DNA of 64,000 nucleotides from Stenotrophomonas sp. BIGb0135 (GTDB lineage: Bacteria > Pseudomonadota > Gammaproteobacteria > Xanthomonadales > Xanthomonadaceae): assembly GCF_024810105.1 (NCBI RefSeq), contig NZ_JANUDX010000008.1, positions 1 to 64,000 of the forward strand, read 5' to 3'. Below, in pieces: positions 7,280 through 16,578 of the stretch (position 1 is its first letter; each line of letters begins with the position of its first letter). The position numbers and the translations under genes were made by a program. A model generated the notes under the pieces. That model had not been told where the DNA came from. It saw only the letters and a program-made list of their open reading frames with translations, and made no database searches.

Positions 7280-10200
7280 ATGGACTTTTCCCGTTTCTTC
7301 ATCGACAGGCCGATTTTCGCGGCGGTGTTGTCGATCGTGATCTTCGCCGCCGGCCTGATCTCCATCCCGATGTTGCCCATCGGTGAGTACCCGGAAGTGG
7401 TGCCGCCGTCGGTGGTGGTGCGTACCGTGTATCCCGGCGCCAACCCCAAGGTGATCGCCGAAACCGTGGCCACCCCGCTGGAAGAGGCGATCAACGGCGT
7501 CGAGGGCATGATGTACCTCAAGTCGGTGGCCGGCTCCGATGGCGTGCTGCAGATGACCATCACCTTCCGCCCGGGCACCGACCCGGACGATGCGGCGGTG
7601 AAGGTGCAGAACCGCGTCGCCCAGGCCCAGGCGCGCCTGCCCGAGGACGTGCGCCGGCAAGGCGTCACCACCCAGAAGCAGTCGCCGACCTTCCTGATGG
7701 TGGTGCACCTGACCTCGCCCAAGGGCAAGTACGACACCCTCTACCTGCGCAACTACGCGCGCCTGCACGTCAAGGACGCGCTCGCGCGCATCCAGGGCGT
7801 GGGCGATGCGCAGATCTTCGGCGGTGGCGACTACGCCATGCGCGCCTGGCTGGACCCGGACAAGGTCGCCGCCCGCGGCCTGACCGCCAGCGACGTGGTC
7901 GGCGCGATGCGCGAGCAGAACGTGCAGGTCTCGGCCGGCCAGCTCGGTGCCGAGCCGATGCCCAACAGCCAGTTCCTGACCCTGATCAACGCGCAGGGCC
8001 GCCTGCGCAGCGAGAAGGAGTTCGGCGACATCGTGCTCAAGAGCGGTGCCGACGGTGAAGTGGTGCGGCTGTCCGATGTGGCCCGCGTGGAACTGGGCGC
8101 CGGCGACTACACCCTGCGCTCGCAGCTGGACGGCAAGAACGCGGTCGGCATCGGCATCTTCCAGGCCCCTGGCGCCAACGCGCTGGACATCCGCGACGCG
8201 GTGATGGCCAGCATGGACGAAATGCAGAAGTCCATGCCGGACGACGTCAAGTACGAGGCGGTGTACGACACCACCATCTTCGTGCGCGACTCGATCAAGG
8301 CCGTGGTCTCCACCCTGCTCGAAGCCATCGCCCTGGTGGTGCTGGTGGTGATCCTGTTCCTGCAGACCTGGCGCGCCTCGATCATTCCGCTGATCGCCGT
8401 GCCGGTGTCCATCGTGGGTACGTTCGCCGCGCTGTACCTGCTGGGCTTCTCGATCAACACGCTGAGCCTGTTCGGCCTGGTGCTGGCGATCGGCATCGTG
8501 GTCGATGACGCGATCGTGGTGGTGGAAAACGTCGAACGCAACATCGAGGAAGGTCTCACCCCGCTCGCGGCCGCCCACCAGGCGATGCGCGAAGTGTCCG
8601 GTCCGATCATCGCCATCGCGCTGGTGCTGTGCGCGGTGTTCGTGCCGATGGCGTTCCTGTCCGGCGTCACCGGCCAGTTCTACAAGCAGTTCGCGGTCAC
8701 CATCGCCATCTCCACGGTGATCTCGGCGATCAACTCGCTCACCCTGTCGCCGGCCCTGGCCGCGCGCCTGCTCAAGCCGCACGGTGCGCCGAAGGATGCC
8801 CCGACCCGCATCATCGACCGCCTGTTCGGCTGGGTGTTCCGCCCGTTCAACCGTTTCTTCAAGTCCAGCTCGGAGAAGTACGAGCGCGGCGTGTCGAAGA
8901 TCCTCGGCCGGCGTGGCGCGGTGTTCGTGGTGTACGCGGTGCTGCTGGTCGGTACCGGCTTCATCTTCAAGCTGGTGCCGCCGGGCTTCATTCCGACCCA
9001 GGACAAGCTGTACCTGATCGCCGGCGTGAAGCTGCCGGAAGGCTCCTCGATCGCGCGTACCGATGAAATGCTGCGCAAGGTCGCCAAGATCGCCCAGGAA
9101 ACCGAGGGCGTGGCCCACACGATCTCGTTCCCCGGCCTGAACGCACTGCAGTTCACCAATACGCCCAACACCGGCGTGGCGTTCATCCCGCTCAAGCCGT
9201 TCAACGAGCGCCATGGCCGCACCGCCGCGCAGATCAACGCCGAGATCAACCAGAAGATCGCCGGGCTGCAGGAGGGCTTCGCCTTCGCCATGATGCCGCC
9301 GCCGATCCTCGGCCTGGGCAACGGCAACGGCTACCAGATGTTCATCGAAGACCGCGGCAACCTCGGCTACGGTGCGCTGCAGAACGCCGTGCAGGCGATG
9401 CAGGGCGCGGTGTCGCAGACCCCGGGCATGGCGTTCCCGATCACCAGCTACCAGGCCAACGTGCCGCAGCTGGATGCCGAAGTGGACCGGGTCAAGGCCA
9501 AGGCGCAGGGCGTGCAGCTGACCGAGCTGTTCGACACCCTGCAGACCTACCTGGGGTCGTCGTACGTCAACGACTTCAACCAGTTCGGGCGTACCTGGCA
9601 GGTGATCGCCCAGGCCGACGGCCAGTTCCGCAACAGCGTGGAAGACATCGGCAAGCTGCGTACCCGCAACGACCGTGGCGAGATGGTGCCGATCGGTTCG
9701 ATGGTGACCGTCAAGGAAACCTTCGGCCCGGACCCGGTGCTGCGCTTCAACGGCTACCCGGCGGCCGACCTGGCCGGCGAAGCCGACCCGCGCGTGCTGT
9801 CCTCGGCCGAGGCGATGAACAACCTCACCGCCATCGCCGCCAAGGTGTTGCCGGTGGGCATGACCACCGAATGGACCGACCTGAGCTACCAGCAGGCCAC
9901 CCAGGGCAAGGCCGCCTTCATCGTGTTCCCGGTGGCGATCCTGCTGGCGTTCCTGGTGTTGGCTGCGCTGTATGAAAGCTGGTCGCTGCCGCTGGCGGTG
10001 ATCCTGATCGTGCCGATGACCCTGCTGTCCGCGCTGTTCGGCGTGTGGCTGACCGGCGGCGACAACAACGTGTTCGTGCAGGTCGGCCTGGTGGTGCTGA
10101 TGGGCCTGGCGTGCAAGAACGCGATCCTGATCGTCGAATTCGCCCGCGAGCTGGAGATGGGCGGCAAGGGCATCGTGGAAGCCGCGCTGGAAGCCTGCCG

Positions 10201-10450
10201 CCTGCGCCTGCGTCCGATCGTGATGACCTCCATCGCCTTCATCGCCGGCACCGTGCCGCTGGTGCTCTCCCACGGTGCCGGCGCGGAAGTCCGCTCTGTC
10301 ACCGGCATCACGGTGTTTGCCGGCATGCTGGGGGTGACCCTGTTCGGCCTGTTCCTGACCCCGGTGTTCTACGTGGCCCTGCGCAAGTTCGTCAGCCGTA
10401 ATGGCGGCGGCCAGCTGGTGACCCACGGCGCACCCACCATCCACCATTGA
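7280..10450 (+). CDS. smeW: RND multidrug efflux transporter SmeW (HAE-1 family)
   Basis: A 1056-residue inner membrane proton antiporter, normal length for the HAE-1 family. It opens with the signature MDFSRFFIDRPIFAAVLSIV. TM4 carries the proton-relay acidic pair in GIVVDDAIVVVENVER (about residue 410). Two repeats of a TM segment plus large periplasmic loop are evident, and the second helix bundle begins near residue 880. With SmeV and SmeX it exports chloramphenicol, quinolones and tetracyclines according to published work on this operon. The sequence is closer in style to MexF/OqxB than to AcrB. A GGAATCC-type ribosome site is weak. The gene is complete with no disruption. Confidence 0.93.
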   Translation: MDFSRFFIDRPIFAAVLSIVIFAAGLISIPMLPIGEYPEVVPPSVVVRTVYPGANPKVIAETVATPLEEAINGVEGMMYLKSVAGSDGVLQMTITFRPGTDPDDAAVKVQNRVAQAQARLPEDVRRQGVTTQKQSPTFLMVVHLTSPKGKYDTLYLRNYARLHVKDALARIQGVGDAQIFGGGDYAMRAWLDPDKVAARGLTASDVVGAMREQNVQVSAGQLGAEPMPNSQFLTLINAQGRLRSEKEFGDIVLKSGADGEVVRLSDVARVELGAGDYTLRSQLDGKNAVGIGIFQAPGANALDIRDAVMASMDEMQKSMPDDVKYEAVYDTTIFVRDSIKAVVSTLLEAIALVVLVVILFLQTWRASIIPLIAVPVSIVGTFAALYLLGFSINTLSLFGLVLAIGIVVDDAIVVVENVERNIEEGLTPLAAAHQAMREVSGPIIAIALVLCAVFVPMAFLSGVTGQFYKQFAVTIAISTVISAINSLTLSPALAARLLKPHGAPKDAPTRIIDRLFGWVFRPFNRFFKSSSEKYERGVSKILGRRGAVFVVYAVLLVGTGFIFKLVPPGFIPTQDKLYLIAGVKLPEGSSIARTDEMLRKVAKIAQETEGVAHTISFPGLNALQFTNTPNTGVAFIPLKPFNERHGRTAAQINAEINQKIAGLQEGFAFAMMPPPILGLGNGNGYQMFIEDRGNLGYGALQNAVQAMQGAVSQTPGMAFPITSYQANVPQLDAEVDRVKAKAQGVQLTELFDTLQTYLGSSYVNDFNQFGRTWQVIAQADGQFRNSVEDIGKLRTRNDRGEMVPIGSMVTVKETFGPDPVLRFNGYPAADLAGEADPRVLSSAEAMNNLTAIAAKVLPVGMTTEWTDLSYQQATQGKAAFIVFPVAILLAFLVLAALYESWSLPLAVILIVPMTLLSALFGVWLTGGDNNVFVQVGLVVLMGLACKNAILIVEFARELEMGGKGIVEAALEACRLRLRPIVMTSIAFIAGTVPLVLSHGAGAEVRSVTGITVFAGMLGVTLFGLFLTPVFYVALRKFVSRNGGGQLVTHGAPTIHH

Positions 10451-10475
10451 TCCCGTCCCCCGCGAGGTTTTTCAC

Positions 10476-11213
10476 ATGAATACCGCTACCCAAACGATTG
10501 CCCTGGTCACCGGTGCCACCCGCGGCATCGGCCTGGAAACCGTCCGCCAGCTGGCCCAGGCCGGCGTGCATACGCTGCTGGCCGGGCGCAAGCGCGACGT
10601 CGCCGTGGCCGAGGCCCTGAAGCTGCAGGCCGAAGGCCTGCCGGTGGAAGCGATCCAGCTCGACGTCGGCGATGCCGCCAGCATCGCGGCCGCCGTGCAG
10701 ACCGTCACCGAGCGCCACGGGCGCCTGGACATCCTGGTCAACAATGCCGGCATCCTGCTCGATGACCCCACGCTGGCGCCGTCGGCGCAGACCCTGGACA
10801 CCTGGCGCACCACCTTCGACACCAACGTGTTCGCGGTGATCGCCGTCACCCAGGCCTTCCTGCCGCTGATCAACGCCTCGCCCGCCGGCCGCATCGTCAA
10901 CGTGTCCAGCATCCTCGGCTCGCTGACCCTGCACAGCCAGCCCGGTTCGCCGATCTACGGCTTCGCGGTGCCGGCCTACAACGCCTCCAAGAGTGCGGTG
11001 AACGCCTGGACCGTGCAGCTGGCCTACGAGCTGCGCGAGAGCACCACCAAGGTCAACACCGTGCACCCCGGCTACGTGAAGACCGACATGAACGCGGGCG
11101 AGGGCGAGATCGAGATCAGCGAAGGCGCGCGCTCCAGCGTGGGCATGGCGCTGATCGGTGCCGACGGCCCCAACGGCAGCTTCACCTACCTCGGCGAGGT
11201 GCTGCCATGGTGA
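10476..11213 (+). CDS. smeU2: Classical short-chain dehydrogenase SmeU2 of the efflux operon
   Basis: A 245-residue SDR with all classical motifs: TGATRGIG (TGxxxGxG cofactor site, about residues 11-18), NNAG near residue 90, the catalytic Ser in VNVSSILGS, and YNASK near residue 169 supplying Tyr and Lys. It likely uses NADPH, given Arg residues after strand 2 (AGRKRD). Its substrate is unknown. It sits between pump and channel, so an enzymatic role in handling redox-active pump substrates is possible but not shown. Spacing from smeW is 25 bases with a GCGAGG ribosome site, and its 3' end overlaps smeX by seven bases. Confidence 0.9.
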   Translation: MNTATQTIALVTGATRGIGLETVRQLAQAGVHTLLAGRKRDVAVAEALKLQAEGLPVEAIQLDVGDAASIAAAVQTVTERHGRLDILVNNAGILLDDPTLAPSAQTLDTWRTTFDTNVFAVIAVTQAFLPLINASPAGRIVNVSSILGSLTLHSQPGSPIYGFAVPAYNASKSAVNAWTVQLAYELRESTTKVNTVHPGYVKTDMNAGEGEIEISEGARSSVGMALIGADGPNGSFTYLGEVLPW

Positions 11214-12637
11214 TCCGCCTGTTGACCGTGGCCGTGACCAGCGCGCTGCTGGCCGGCTGCGTCAGCGTCGGCCCCAACTACCAGGCGCCACCGGCACAGC
11301 CGGTGACCCTGCAGGGCGCGGCCGCGCCGGTGTTCAGCACCACCTCGCCGGTGGCCAGCTGGTGGGCGCAGTTCGACGATCCGGTGCTGGAGCAACTGGT
11401 GCATGACGCACTCGGCGACAACCTGGACCTGCGCATTGCGATGGCCCGCGTGCGTGAAGCGCGCGCGGTGTTCGTCGAGCAGCGCCTGGACCAGTTGCCG
11501 CACGTCACCAGTGGTGGCAGTTACGACCGCCGCAAGCAGCCCGACGCCAGCCGTGGCGGCGAGCGCGTCTTCAGCGAGACCTACCAGCTCGGCTTCGACG
11601 CCGGCTGGGAACTGGATCTGTTCGGTCGCCAGCGCCGTGCCGCCGAAGCGGCGCGCGCCGACCTCGGTGCAGAGCAGGACAACCTCGCCGATGCGCAGGT
11701 CACCGTGGCGGCGGAAGTGGCACGCAACTACTTCGAGCTGCGTGGCACGCAGAAGCGCATCGACGTGGCCAAGCGCACCCTGGTCAACCTGCGCGACACC
11801 CAGCGCCTGACCGAAGCGCGCTGGGAACTCGGTGCGGGCAGCGAGCTGGACGTGCAGAGCAGCCGCGCGCGCTTGAAGGCGATCGAAGCGGACATCCCGC
11901 TGCTGGAAGTGGCCGAAGTGCAGTCGCGGCATCGCCTGGCGGTGCTGCTGGGGCAGCGCCCGGATGCACTGGATGCCCTGCTGCAACCGCGCGAGGTCCC
12001 GGCCTATGCCAGGCAGTTGCCACTGGGCGACACCACCGACCTGCTGCGCCAGCGCGCCGACGTACGCAGTGCCGAGCGTCGCCTGGCGGCGGCGACGGCA
12101 CGCGTCGGCGTGGCCACCGCCGACCTGTTCCCGCGGATCAGCCTCACCGGGTTCGTCGGGTTCCTGTCCGGCGACGCCAGCGGCCTGGTCAACGGGGCCA
12201 ACAAGGCCTGGTCGGTGACGCCGTCGATCAGCTGGGCCGCGTTCGATTTCGGCACCGTGCGCGCGCGGCTGCGCGCCAGCAAGGCACAGGCCGACGGAGT
12301 GGCCGCCGAGTACGAAAAGGCGGTGCTGCTGGCACTGGAAGACACCGAGAACGCCTTGACCCGCTATGCCAAGCAACAGGCCCGGCTGGGCATCGTTGCC
12401 GAGCAGGCGCAGGCCGCACGACGTGCCGAGCAGCTGGCGCAGATCCGCTACCGAGAAGGGTCGGAAGACTTCCTGACCCTGCTCGATGCGCAGCGCACCC
12501 AGCTGGCCGCCGATGATGCGTTGGCGGCGGCCGAATCCACGGTCAATGTCAGCGTGGTTGGCGTGTACAAGGCCCTGGGGGGTTGGGGCCAGCAACAGGA
12601 CGCGGCGCCGCCGGCGGTGGCCGGCACGCTGCGTTGA
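11207..12637 (+). CDS. smeX: Outer membrane efflux channel lipoprotein SmeX (NodT family)
   Basis: A 476-residue TolC-like outer membrane factor. The signal peptide ends in a lipobox (LLAGC, Cys about 21), then VGPNYQAP, typical of NodT/OprM channels. Two homologous halves of beta-hairpin plus long alpha-helical coils are seen, each with the pattern of ARNYFELR or LTRYAKQQARLG helices. The ATG lies inside the last codons of smeU2 (11207-11213), so the two are translationally coupled. It completes the tripartite pump with SmeV and SmeW. A strong hairpin follows the stop codon. Confidence 0.92.
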   Translation: MVIRLLTVAVTSALLAGCVSVGPNYQAPPAQPVTLQGAAAPVFSTTSPVASWWAQFDDPVLEQLVHDALGDNLDLRIAMARVREARAVFVEQRLDQLPHVTSGGSYDRRKQPDASRGGERVFSETYQLGFDAGWELDLFGRQRRAAEAARADLGAEQDNLADAQVTVAAEVARNYFELRGTQKRIDVAKRTLVNLRDTQRLTEARWELGAGSELDVQSSRARLKAIEADIPLLEVAEVQSRHRLAVLLGQRPDALDALLQPREVPAYARQLPLGDTTDLLRQRADVRSAERRLAAATARVGVATADLFPRISLTGFVGFLSGDASGLVNGANKAWSVTPSISWAAFDFGTVRARLRASKAQADGVAAEYEKAVLLALEDTENALTRYAKQQARLGIVAEQAQAARRAEQLAQIRYREGSEDFLTLLDAQRTQLAADDALAAAESTVNVSVVGVYKALGGWGQQQDAAPPAVAGTLR

Positions 12638-12640
12638 GGT

Positions 12641-12678
12641 GACACGGGGGGCGGCATCTGGCCGCCCTCCCGTGTGTC
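12641..12678 (+). terminator. Strong hairpin ending the efflux operon
   Basis: Arms GACACGGGGGGCGGC (12641-12655) and GCCGCCCTCCCGTGTGTC (12661-12678) form a long GC-rich stem with a 5-base loop directly after the smeX stop. There is no T-tract, so it may act as an mRNA-end stabiliser or a weak terminator. Confidence 0.55.
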
Positions 12679-12793
12679 GGGCGTCGGAGTTCGCAAAGAC
12701 GCCGCGTCGGCAATGCCGCCATTGGCGGCTTTGCCCCTGACGCACGCATCCCTCCGGGTGCTACAAGATTTCTCTTTTCCAGGGAGGGACGCT

Positions 12794-13060
12794 ATGGGCG
12801 GACATGACCGATGGCGCACCGGGTCGATCGCCGGCCTGCGCGCGCGGGCGGCGATGTCACCGGCGGTGATCGTGCTGCTGGTGCTGGCCGCATTGGCGGT
12901 GGCCCTGGGGTTCGGCCGGCTCCCGGATCAACTGCTGGACATCGGCGTGCTGCTGGTAGGCGTGTTCCTGGCCGTGGTCGCGCGCATCTGCCAGGCGCGC
13001 GACCAGCACCTGGTGTTGAGCCGCCTGCTGGGCGAGGGGCACCGGCAACGCCGGTACTGA
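12794..13060 (+). CDS. Small inner membrane protein (88 aa)
   Basis: A hypothetical 88-residue protein with a basic N-terminus, one hydrophobic segment (SPAVIVLLVLAALAVAL) and a second (LLDIGVLLVGVFLAVVARI), then a charged tail. It would be a two-pass membrane protein. The start at 12794 is chosen for the strong AGGGAGGGA ribosome site five bases upstream; a longer frame begins at 12674 but has no such site. No family is recognised. Confidence 0.6.
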   Translation: MGGHDRWRTGSIAGLRARAAMSPAVIVLLVLAALAVALGFGRLPDQLLDIGVLLVGVFLAVVARICQARDQHLVLSRLLGEGHRQRRY

Positions 13061-13063
13061 GCG

Positions 13064-13447
13064 CTAGTCCCAGTGGTTGGCCGCGGCCCGCCCGTCATCA
13101 TCGCGCATACGCACGATGCAGAAACGGTGGCCGGTCGGCGCTTCCATCACCCACCAGCGTTTGACGAATCCGATCCGGCGCGCGCCGAGCGCCTCCAGCC
13201 GGTCGGCCTCGGCATCGATGTCGTCGCTTTCGATATCCAGATGTACCCGCGAGGCATGGGGCACCCGCTGCACTTCCACGTTCAATCCCGCCGGCGCGCC
13301 CTGCAGATCCGCATACTCGGCGCCTTCTTCGCGATAGGCCGGCGCGGCCCGGTAGCCGAGCGCGGCGGACCAGAACGCGGCGGCCTGGTCGGCGGGCGTG
13401 TCCTGGCAATCAATGATGAAACCGGCGAGGCGACTGCGGTGGGCCAT
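13064..13447 (-). CDS. VOC (glyoxalase/bleomycin-resistance-like) family protein
   Basis: A 127-residue protein with the VOC fold, which binds a metal through paired beta-alpha-beta-beta-beta units. It begins MAHRSRLAGFIIDCQD, continues AAFWSAALGY, and ends with WWVMEAPTGHRFCIVRM, the usual opening and closing strands of single-domain glyoxalase-like proteins. The substrate is unknown. The start at 13447 has a CTGGAGAC ribosome site. It is convergent with the small membrane protein gene and divergent from the sugar dehydrogenase gene. Confidence 0.8.
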   Translation of the reverse strand: MAHRSRLAGFIIDCQDTPADQAAAFWSAALGYRAAPAYREEGAEYADLQGAPAGLNVEVQRVPHASRVHLDIESDDIDAEADRLEALGARRIGFVKRWWVMEAPTGHRFCIVRMRDDDGRAAANHWD

Positions 13448-13594
13448 GGTGGCGGTCTCCAGGGGGAATCCGGGCTGTATCGCACCCGGCGCATCCACGC
13501 CGCGTGAGGTGGCCCGGGCGCCCCTTGCCGCCGCGGTCACGGCGGCTGCGCGATCCTGCCGGCCACCGCTCACAGCCCATGACGAGGACCGCCG

Positions 13595-14851
13595 ATGCGC
13601 ACGACTTCGCTCGCCGCCGGGTGCCTGCTGGCCTTGGCCGCCGCCGCCTGTGCACACGCCAACGATCCGCTGGTCGGCCCGGGCGAGGCGATCGCCAAAC
13701 AGCTGCCCAAGCCCTATGCCACCCGCTCGGCGCAGGTGAATGCCAAGGTGATCGGTTGGCCGCAGGGTCGCACCCCGACGGCGCCGGCGGGATTCCAGGT
13801 CAGCGCCTACGCGCGTGATTTCGACAACCCGCGCTGGATGACGCTGCTCGACAATGGCGACGTGCTCGTGTCCGAGGCCAGGACCGGGGCCAACAGCGCC
13901 AACCGCATCACCCTGCTGCGCGATGCCGACGGCGATGGCGTGCCGGAACTGCGCACTACCTTCCTGGCCGGTCTCAACCAACCGTTCGGCATGCTCCAGC
14001 GCGGCAACCAGTTCTACGTGGCCAACACCGACGGCGTCTGGGTGTATCCGTACCAGCCGGGCCAGACCAGGATCACCGCGAAGGGCCGCAAGATCCTGTC
14101 GCTGCCCGCCGGCGGCTACAACAATCACTGGACCCGCAACATCGTGGCCAGCCCCGATGGCCAGTACCTGTACGTGACCGTGGGTTCGGCCAGCAACAAC
14201 GGCGAGTATGGGCTGGAGAACGAAAAACGCCGCGCCAACATCCTGCGCATCCGGCCCGATGGCAGTGGCGAAACCATCCATGCTGCCGGCCTGCGCAATC
14301 CCAACGGCATCGCCTTCAAGAATGGCCGCATGTGGACCGCGGTCAACGAGCGCGACGAACTGGGCGACAACCTGGTGCCGGACTACATCACCCAGGTAGA
14401 GCCAGGCGGTTTCTATGGCTGGCCCTATGCGTACTACGGCGCCAACGAGGATCCGCGGTTGGCCGGCAAGGCACCGGCGCTGGTCAAGAAAACCCGCGTA
14501 CCCGATTTCGCGGTGGGGCCGCACGTGGCGGCGATGGACATTACCTTCTATGACGGCACGGCGTTCCCGGCCCGCTACCGTGGCGGCGCGCTGGTGGGCC
14601 TGCACGGGTCATGGAATCGCGCCACGCTGTCCGGTTACAAGGTGCTGTTCGTGCCCTTCAGCGGCGACACGCCCAGCGGCCAGGCCGAGGAGTTCCTCAG
14701 CGGCTTCGTGGCCGAGGGCGGCAGCGCGCAGGTCTACGGCCGGCCGGTGGCCAGCCTGGTCCTGAAGGACGGCAGCGTGCTGGTCACCGACGACGCCGGC
14801 AACACGGTCTGGCGTGTCAGCTACGCTCCCGAGGCCACCGCCGTACGGTAA
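13595..14851 (+). CDS. Secreted PQQ-type sugar (L-sorbosone) dehydrogenase family protein
   Basis: A 418-residue exported protein with a signal peptide (cleavage near AHA-ND, about residue 23) and a six-bladed beta-propeller of the soluble glucose/sorbosone dehydrogenase family. Visible blade signatures include RWMTLLDNGDVLVSEA, YLYVTVGSASNNGEYG, IHAAGLRNPNGIAF and VGLHGSWNR, the last two being conserved around the quinone and calcium site in this family. It would oxidise a sugar or related alcohol/aldehyde in the periplasm using PQQ; the substrate is not defined. No PQQ synthesis genes lie nearby. Confidence 0.85.
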   Translation: MRTTSLAAGCLLALAAAACAHANDPLVGPGEAIAKQLPKPYATRSAQVNAKVIGWPQGRTPTAPAGFQVSAYARDFDNPRWMTLLDNGDVLVSEARTGANSANRITLLRDADGDGVPELRTTFLAGLNQPFGMLQRGNQFYVANTDGVWVYPYQPGQTRITAKGRKILSLPAGGYNNHWTRNIVASPDGQYLYVTVGSASNNGEYGLENEKRRANILRIRPDGSGETIHAAGLRNPNGIAFKNGRMWTAVNERDELGDNLVPDYITQVEPGGFYGWPYAYYGANEDPRLAGKAPALVKKTRVPDFAVGPHVAAMDITFYDGTAFPARYRGGALVGLHGSWNRATLSGYKVLFVPFSGDTPSGQAEEFLSGFVAEGGSAQVYGRPVASLVLKDGSVLVTDDAGNTVWRVSYAPEATAVR

Positions 14852-14875
14852 GGCGGTGGCCCCTGGCGCGCCGGC

Positions 14876-15742
14876 TCAACGGCCGGGCGCGGCCGGGAAG
14901 CGCAGGTCGGCCTGCACCGGGAAGTGGTCCGATGGCAGCACGCCGCCGGGCCGGTCGTCCAGCGTGCTGAAACGGTCCACGCGGAAACCGCGGACCAGGA
15001 TCCAGTCCAGCTCCACGGTCGGCTTGCCGCTGAAATCGTGGAAGGTCAGGCGTGGGCCATCCACCTTGCCGGCCAGCCTGCGTGCATCGCCGAGTGCGCG
15101 GGTGAAGGCCTGGTAGGTGGTGCTGCCCGGCTCACTGTTGAAGTCGCCGGTGACCACCACCGGGATGTCCTTGGGCAGCGCTGCCAGGCGGTCGACGATC
15201 AGCTGTGCGCCCAGCACCCGGCGCGGCTCATCCTCGTCGCGATAGGGCAGGTGGGTGTTGAGCAGGTAGAAGCGCTTGCCGTCGGCCTGGCGCTGGAACA
15301 GCGCCCAGGTGACCATGCGCGGCATCAGGTTGCCCCAGGTGATGCTGCCGGCCACGTCGGGCGTATCGGACAGCCAGAAGTTGCCCGACTCGACCACCGT
15401 CAACTGCGCGCTGTCGTAGAACACGCCCATGTGCTCGTCGCCCTTGCCGCCCCGACGGCCTTCGCCGAACCAGCGGTAGCCGGGCAGGTGCTCGACCAGG
15501 TAGTCGGCCTGTTTTTCCACCAGCTCCTGGGTGCCGAACACAGCCGGATGCTGGTCGCGAAGCAGCGCCACCATCGCATCGCGACGGTCTTCCCAGCGCC
15601 GGCCGGGCTCGGTATCCACCGGCGTGCGCACGTTGAAGGACATCACCCGCAGCGGGGCGTCGGTCTGGGCCAGGGCGTGGCCGGCCGGCAGCGACAGGGC
15701 CATCAGCGCCAGCAGCGCGGTACGACGAAAACGAGACAACAT
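14876..15742 (-). CDS. Secreted endonuclease/exonuclease/phosphatase family hydrolase
   Basis: A 288-residue exported metal-dependent hydrolase of the EEP superfamily. The signal peptide MLSRFRRTALLALMALSLPAGHALAQ starts at 15742, chosen over an upstream ATG (15811) because GGAGGG stands eight bases before it. Catalytic signatures are RVMSFNVRT, GTQELVEKQ (metal-binding Glu), VVTGDFNSEPGS (Asp/Asn) and PSDHFPVQADL (catalytic Asp-His). Members with this pattern cleave phosphodiesters or act on sphingomyelin, inositol phosphates or unknown sugars; the substrate cannot be chosen from sequence. Confidence 0.85.
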   Translation of the reverse strand: MLSRFRRTALLALMALSLPAGHALAQTDAPLRVMSFNVRTPVDTEPGRRWEDRRDAMVALLRDQHPAVFGTQELVEKQADYLVEHLPGYRWFGEGRRGGKGDEHMGVFYDSAQLTVVESGNFWLSDTPDVAGSITWGNLMPRMVTWALFQRQADGKRFYLLNTHLPYRDEDEPRRVLGAQLIVDRLAALPKDIPVVVTGDFNSEPGSTTYQAFTRALGDARRLAGKVDGPRLTFHDFSGKPTVELDWILVRGFRVDRFSTLDDRPGGVLPSDHFPVQADLRFPAAPGR

Positions 15743-15854
15743 TGGAATCCCTCCATCCCATGAAAACGTTTCCCGAAGGGTCGCACGGAAACGGGGCAGG
15801 GGGAATTGCACGCATTGGCGGCTGGAGCGCCGGGCGCAGGGCCGCGCCGCCCGC

Positions 15855-16523
15855 TCAGGTGGCCAGCAATGCCCAGCCGATCAGGCTGTTGATGACGATC
15901 CCCAGCAGCAACACCCAGGCCATCGACAGGACCGTGTTGAGCCACGAGCGCTGCAGCGTCATCTTCAGCCAGCGGGCCTGCACCACCGCATACCAGAGCA
16001 GCGACAGTACCGACACGACAATGCCGGCCTGGGTCGAGAGCTCCCCCGGCAGCCGCACGAACACCATGCTGGTGGACAGTGCCACCGCGAACGGCGCGGT
16101 CAGGTAGCACTGCACGAAGAACGGGCCGCGCAGGGACTCACGGGTGATCGGCCGCTGCCTGCGCCGCAGCAGGTGCACGCTGCAGATGAGCGGCCATACC
16201 GCAAAGGTGATCGAGCGGTACAGCAGCAGGCCTTCCTCGTTGCCGAACAAGGTGCGCGACAACTGCCCGGTCCCGGTCACCTGCTGGTGCATCAACAGCT
16301 CCACCCCGTGCGCCACCAGCACCGCCAGCATCAGGAACATCGGCGGGCTGATCGCATCGTCGAACTGGTTTTCCAGCTTCTGGGTAAGCTCGGTATGCAC
16401 GTACTGCGCCATCTGCCGTGGCCGCACCACCACCCGGTACAGCGTGCGCGGGAAAAACAGGAACCAGGTGCAGAGTTCGTAGAGGAACTCTTCCAGCGAT
16501 CGGAGCAGTTTGAGGAAGTCCAT
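15855..16523 (-). CDS. Multi-pass membrane protein of unknown function
   Basis: A 222-residue protein with an amphipathic, aromatic N-terminus (LYELCTWFLFFPRTLYRVVVRPRQ) and four or five hydrophobic segments (around residues 60-80, 105-120, 135-155, 165-185 and 195-215). This layout resembles YIP1-like inner membrane proteins, but I cannot assign a family with confidence. It lies in the same direction as, and between, two exported-protein genes, with gaps of over 50 bases. Confidence 0.72.
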   Translation of the reverse strand: MDFLKLLRSLEEFLYELCTWFLFFPRTLYRVVVRPRQMAQYVHTELTQKLENQFDDAISPPMFLMLAVLVAHGVELLMHQQVTGTGQLSRTLFGNEEGLLLYRSITFAVWPLICSVHLLRRRQRPITRESLRGPFFVQCYLTAPFAVALSTSMVFVRLPGELSTQAGIVVSVLSLLWYAVVQARWLKMTLQRSWLNTVLSMAWVLLLGIVINSLIGWALLAT

Positions 16524-16578
16524 CCCGAGGTCCCTGCGAGGAAGAAACCGGACGCGCCGTGCCTGCCCGACGCCGGGA

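Noticed and set aside
7172..10447. 1091-codon minus-strand frame opposite smeW
   Set aside because: Antisense shadow rich in His, Gly, Gln and Arg, with no motif, while smeW on the other strand is a textbook RND pump.
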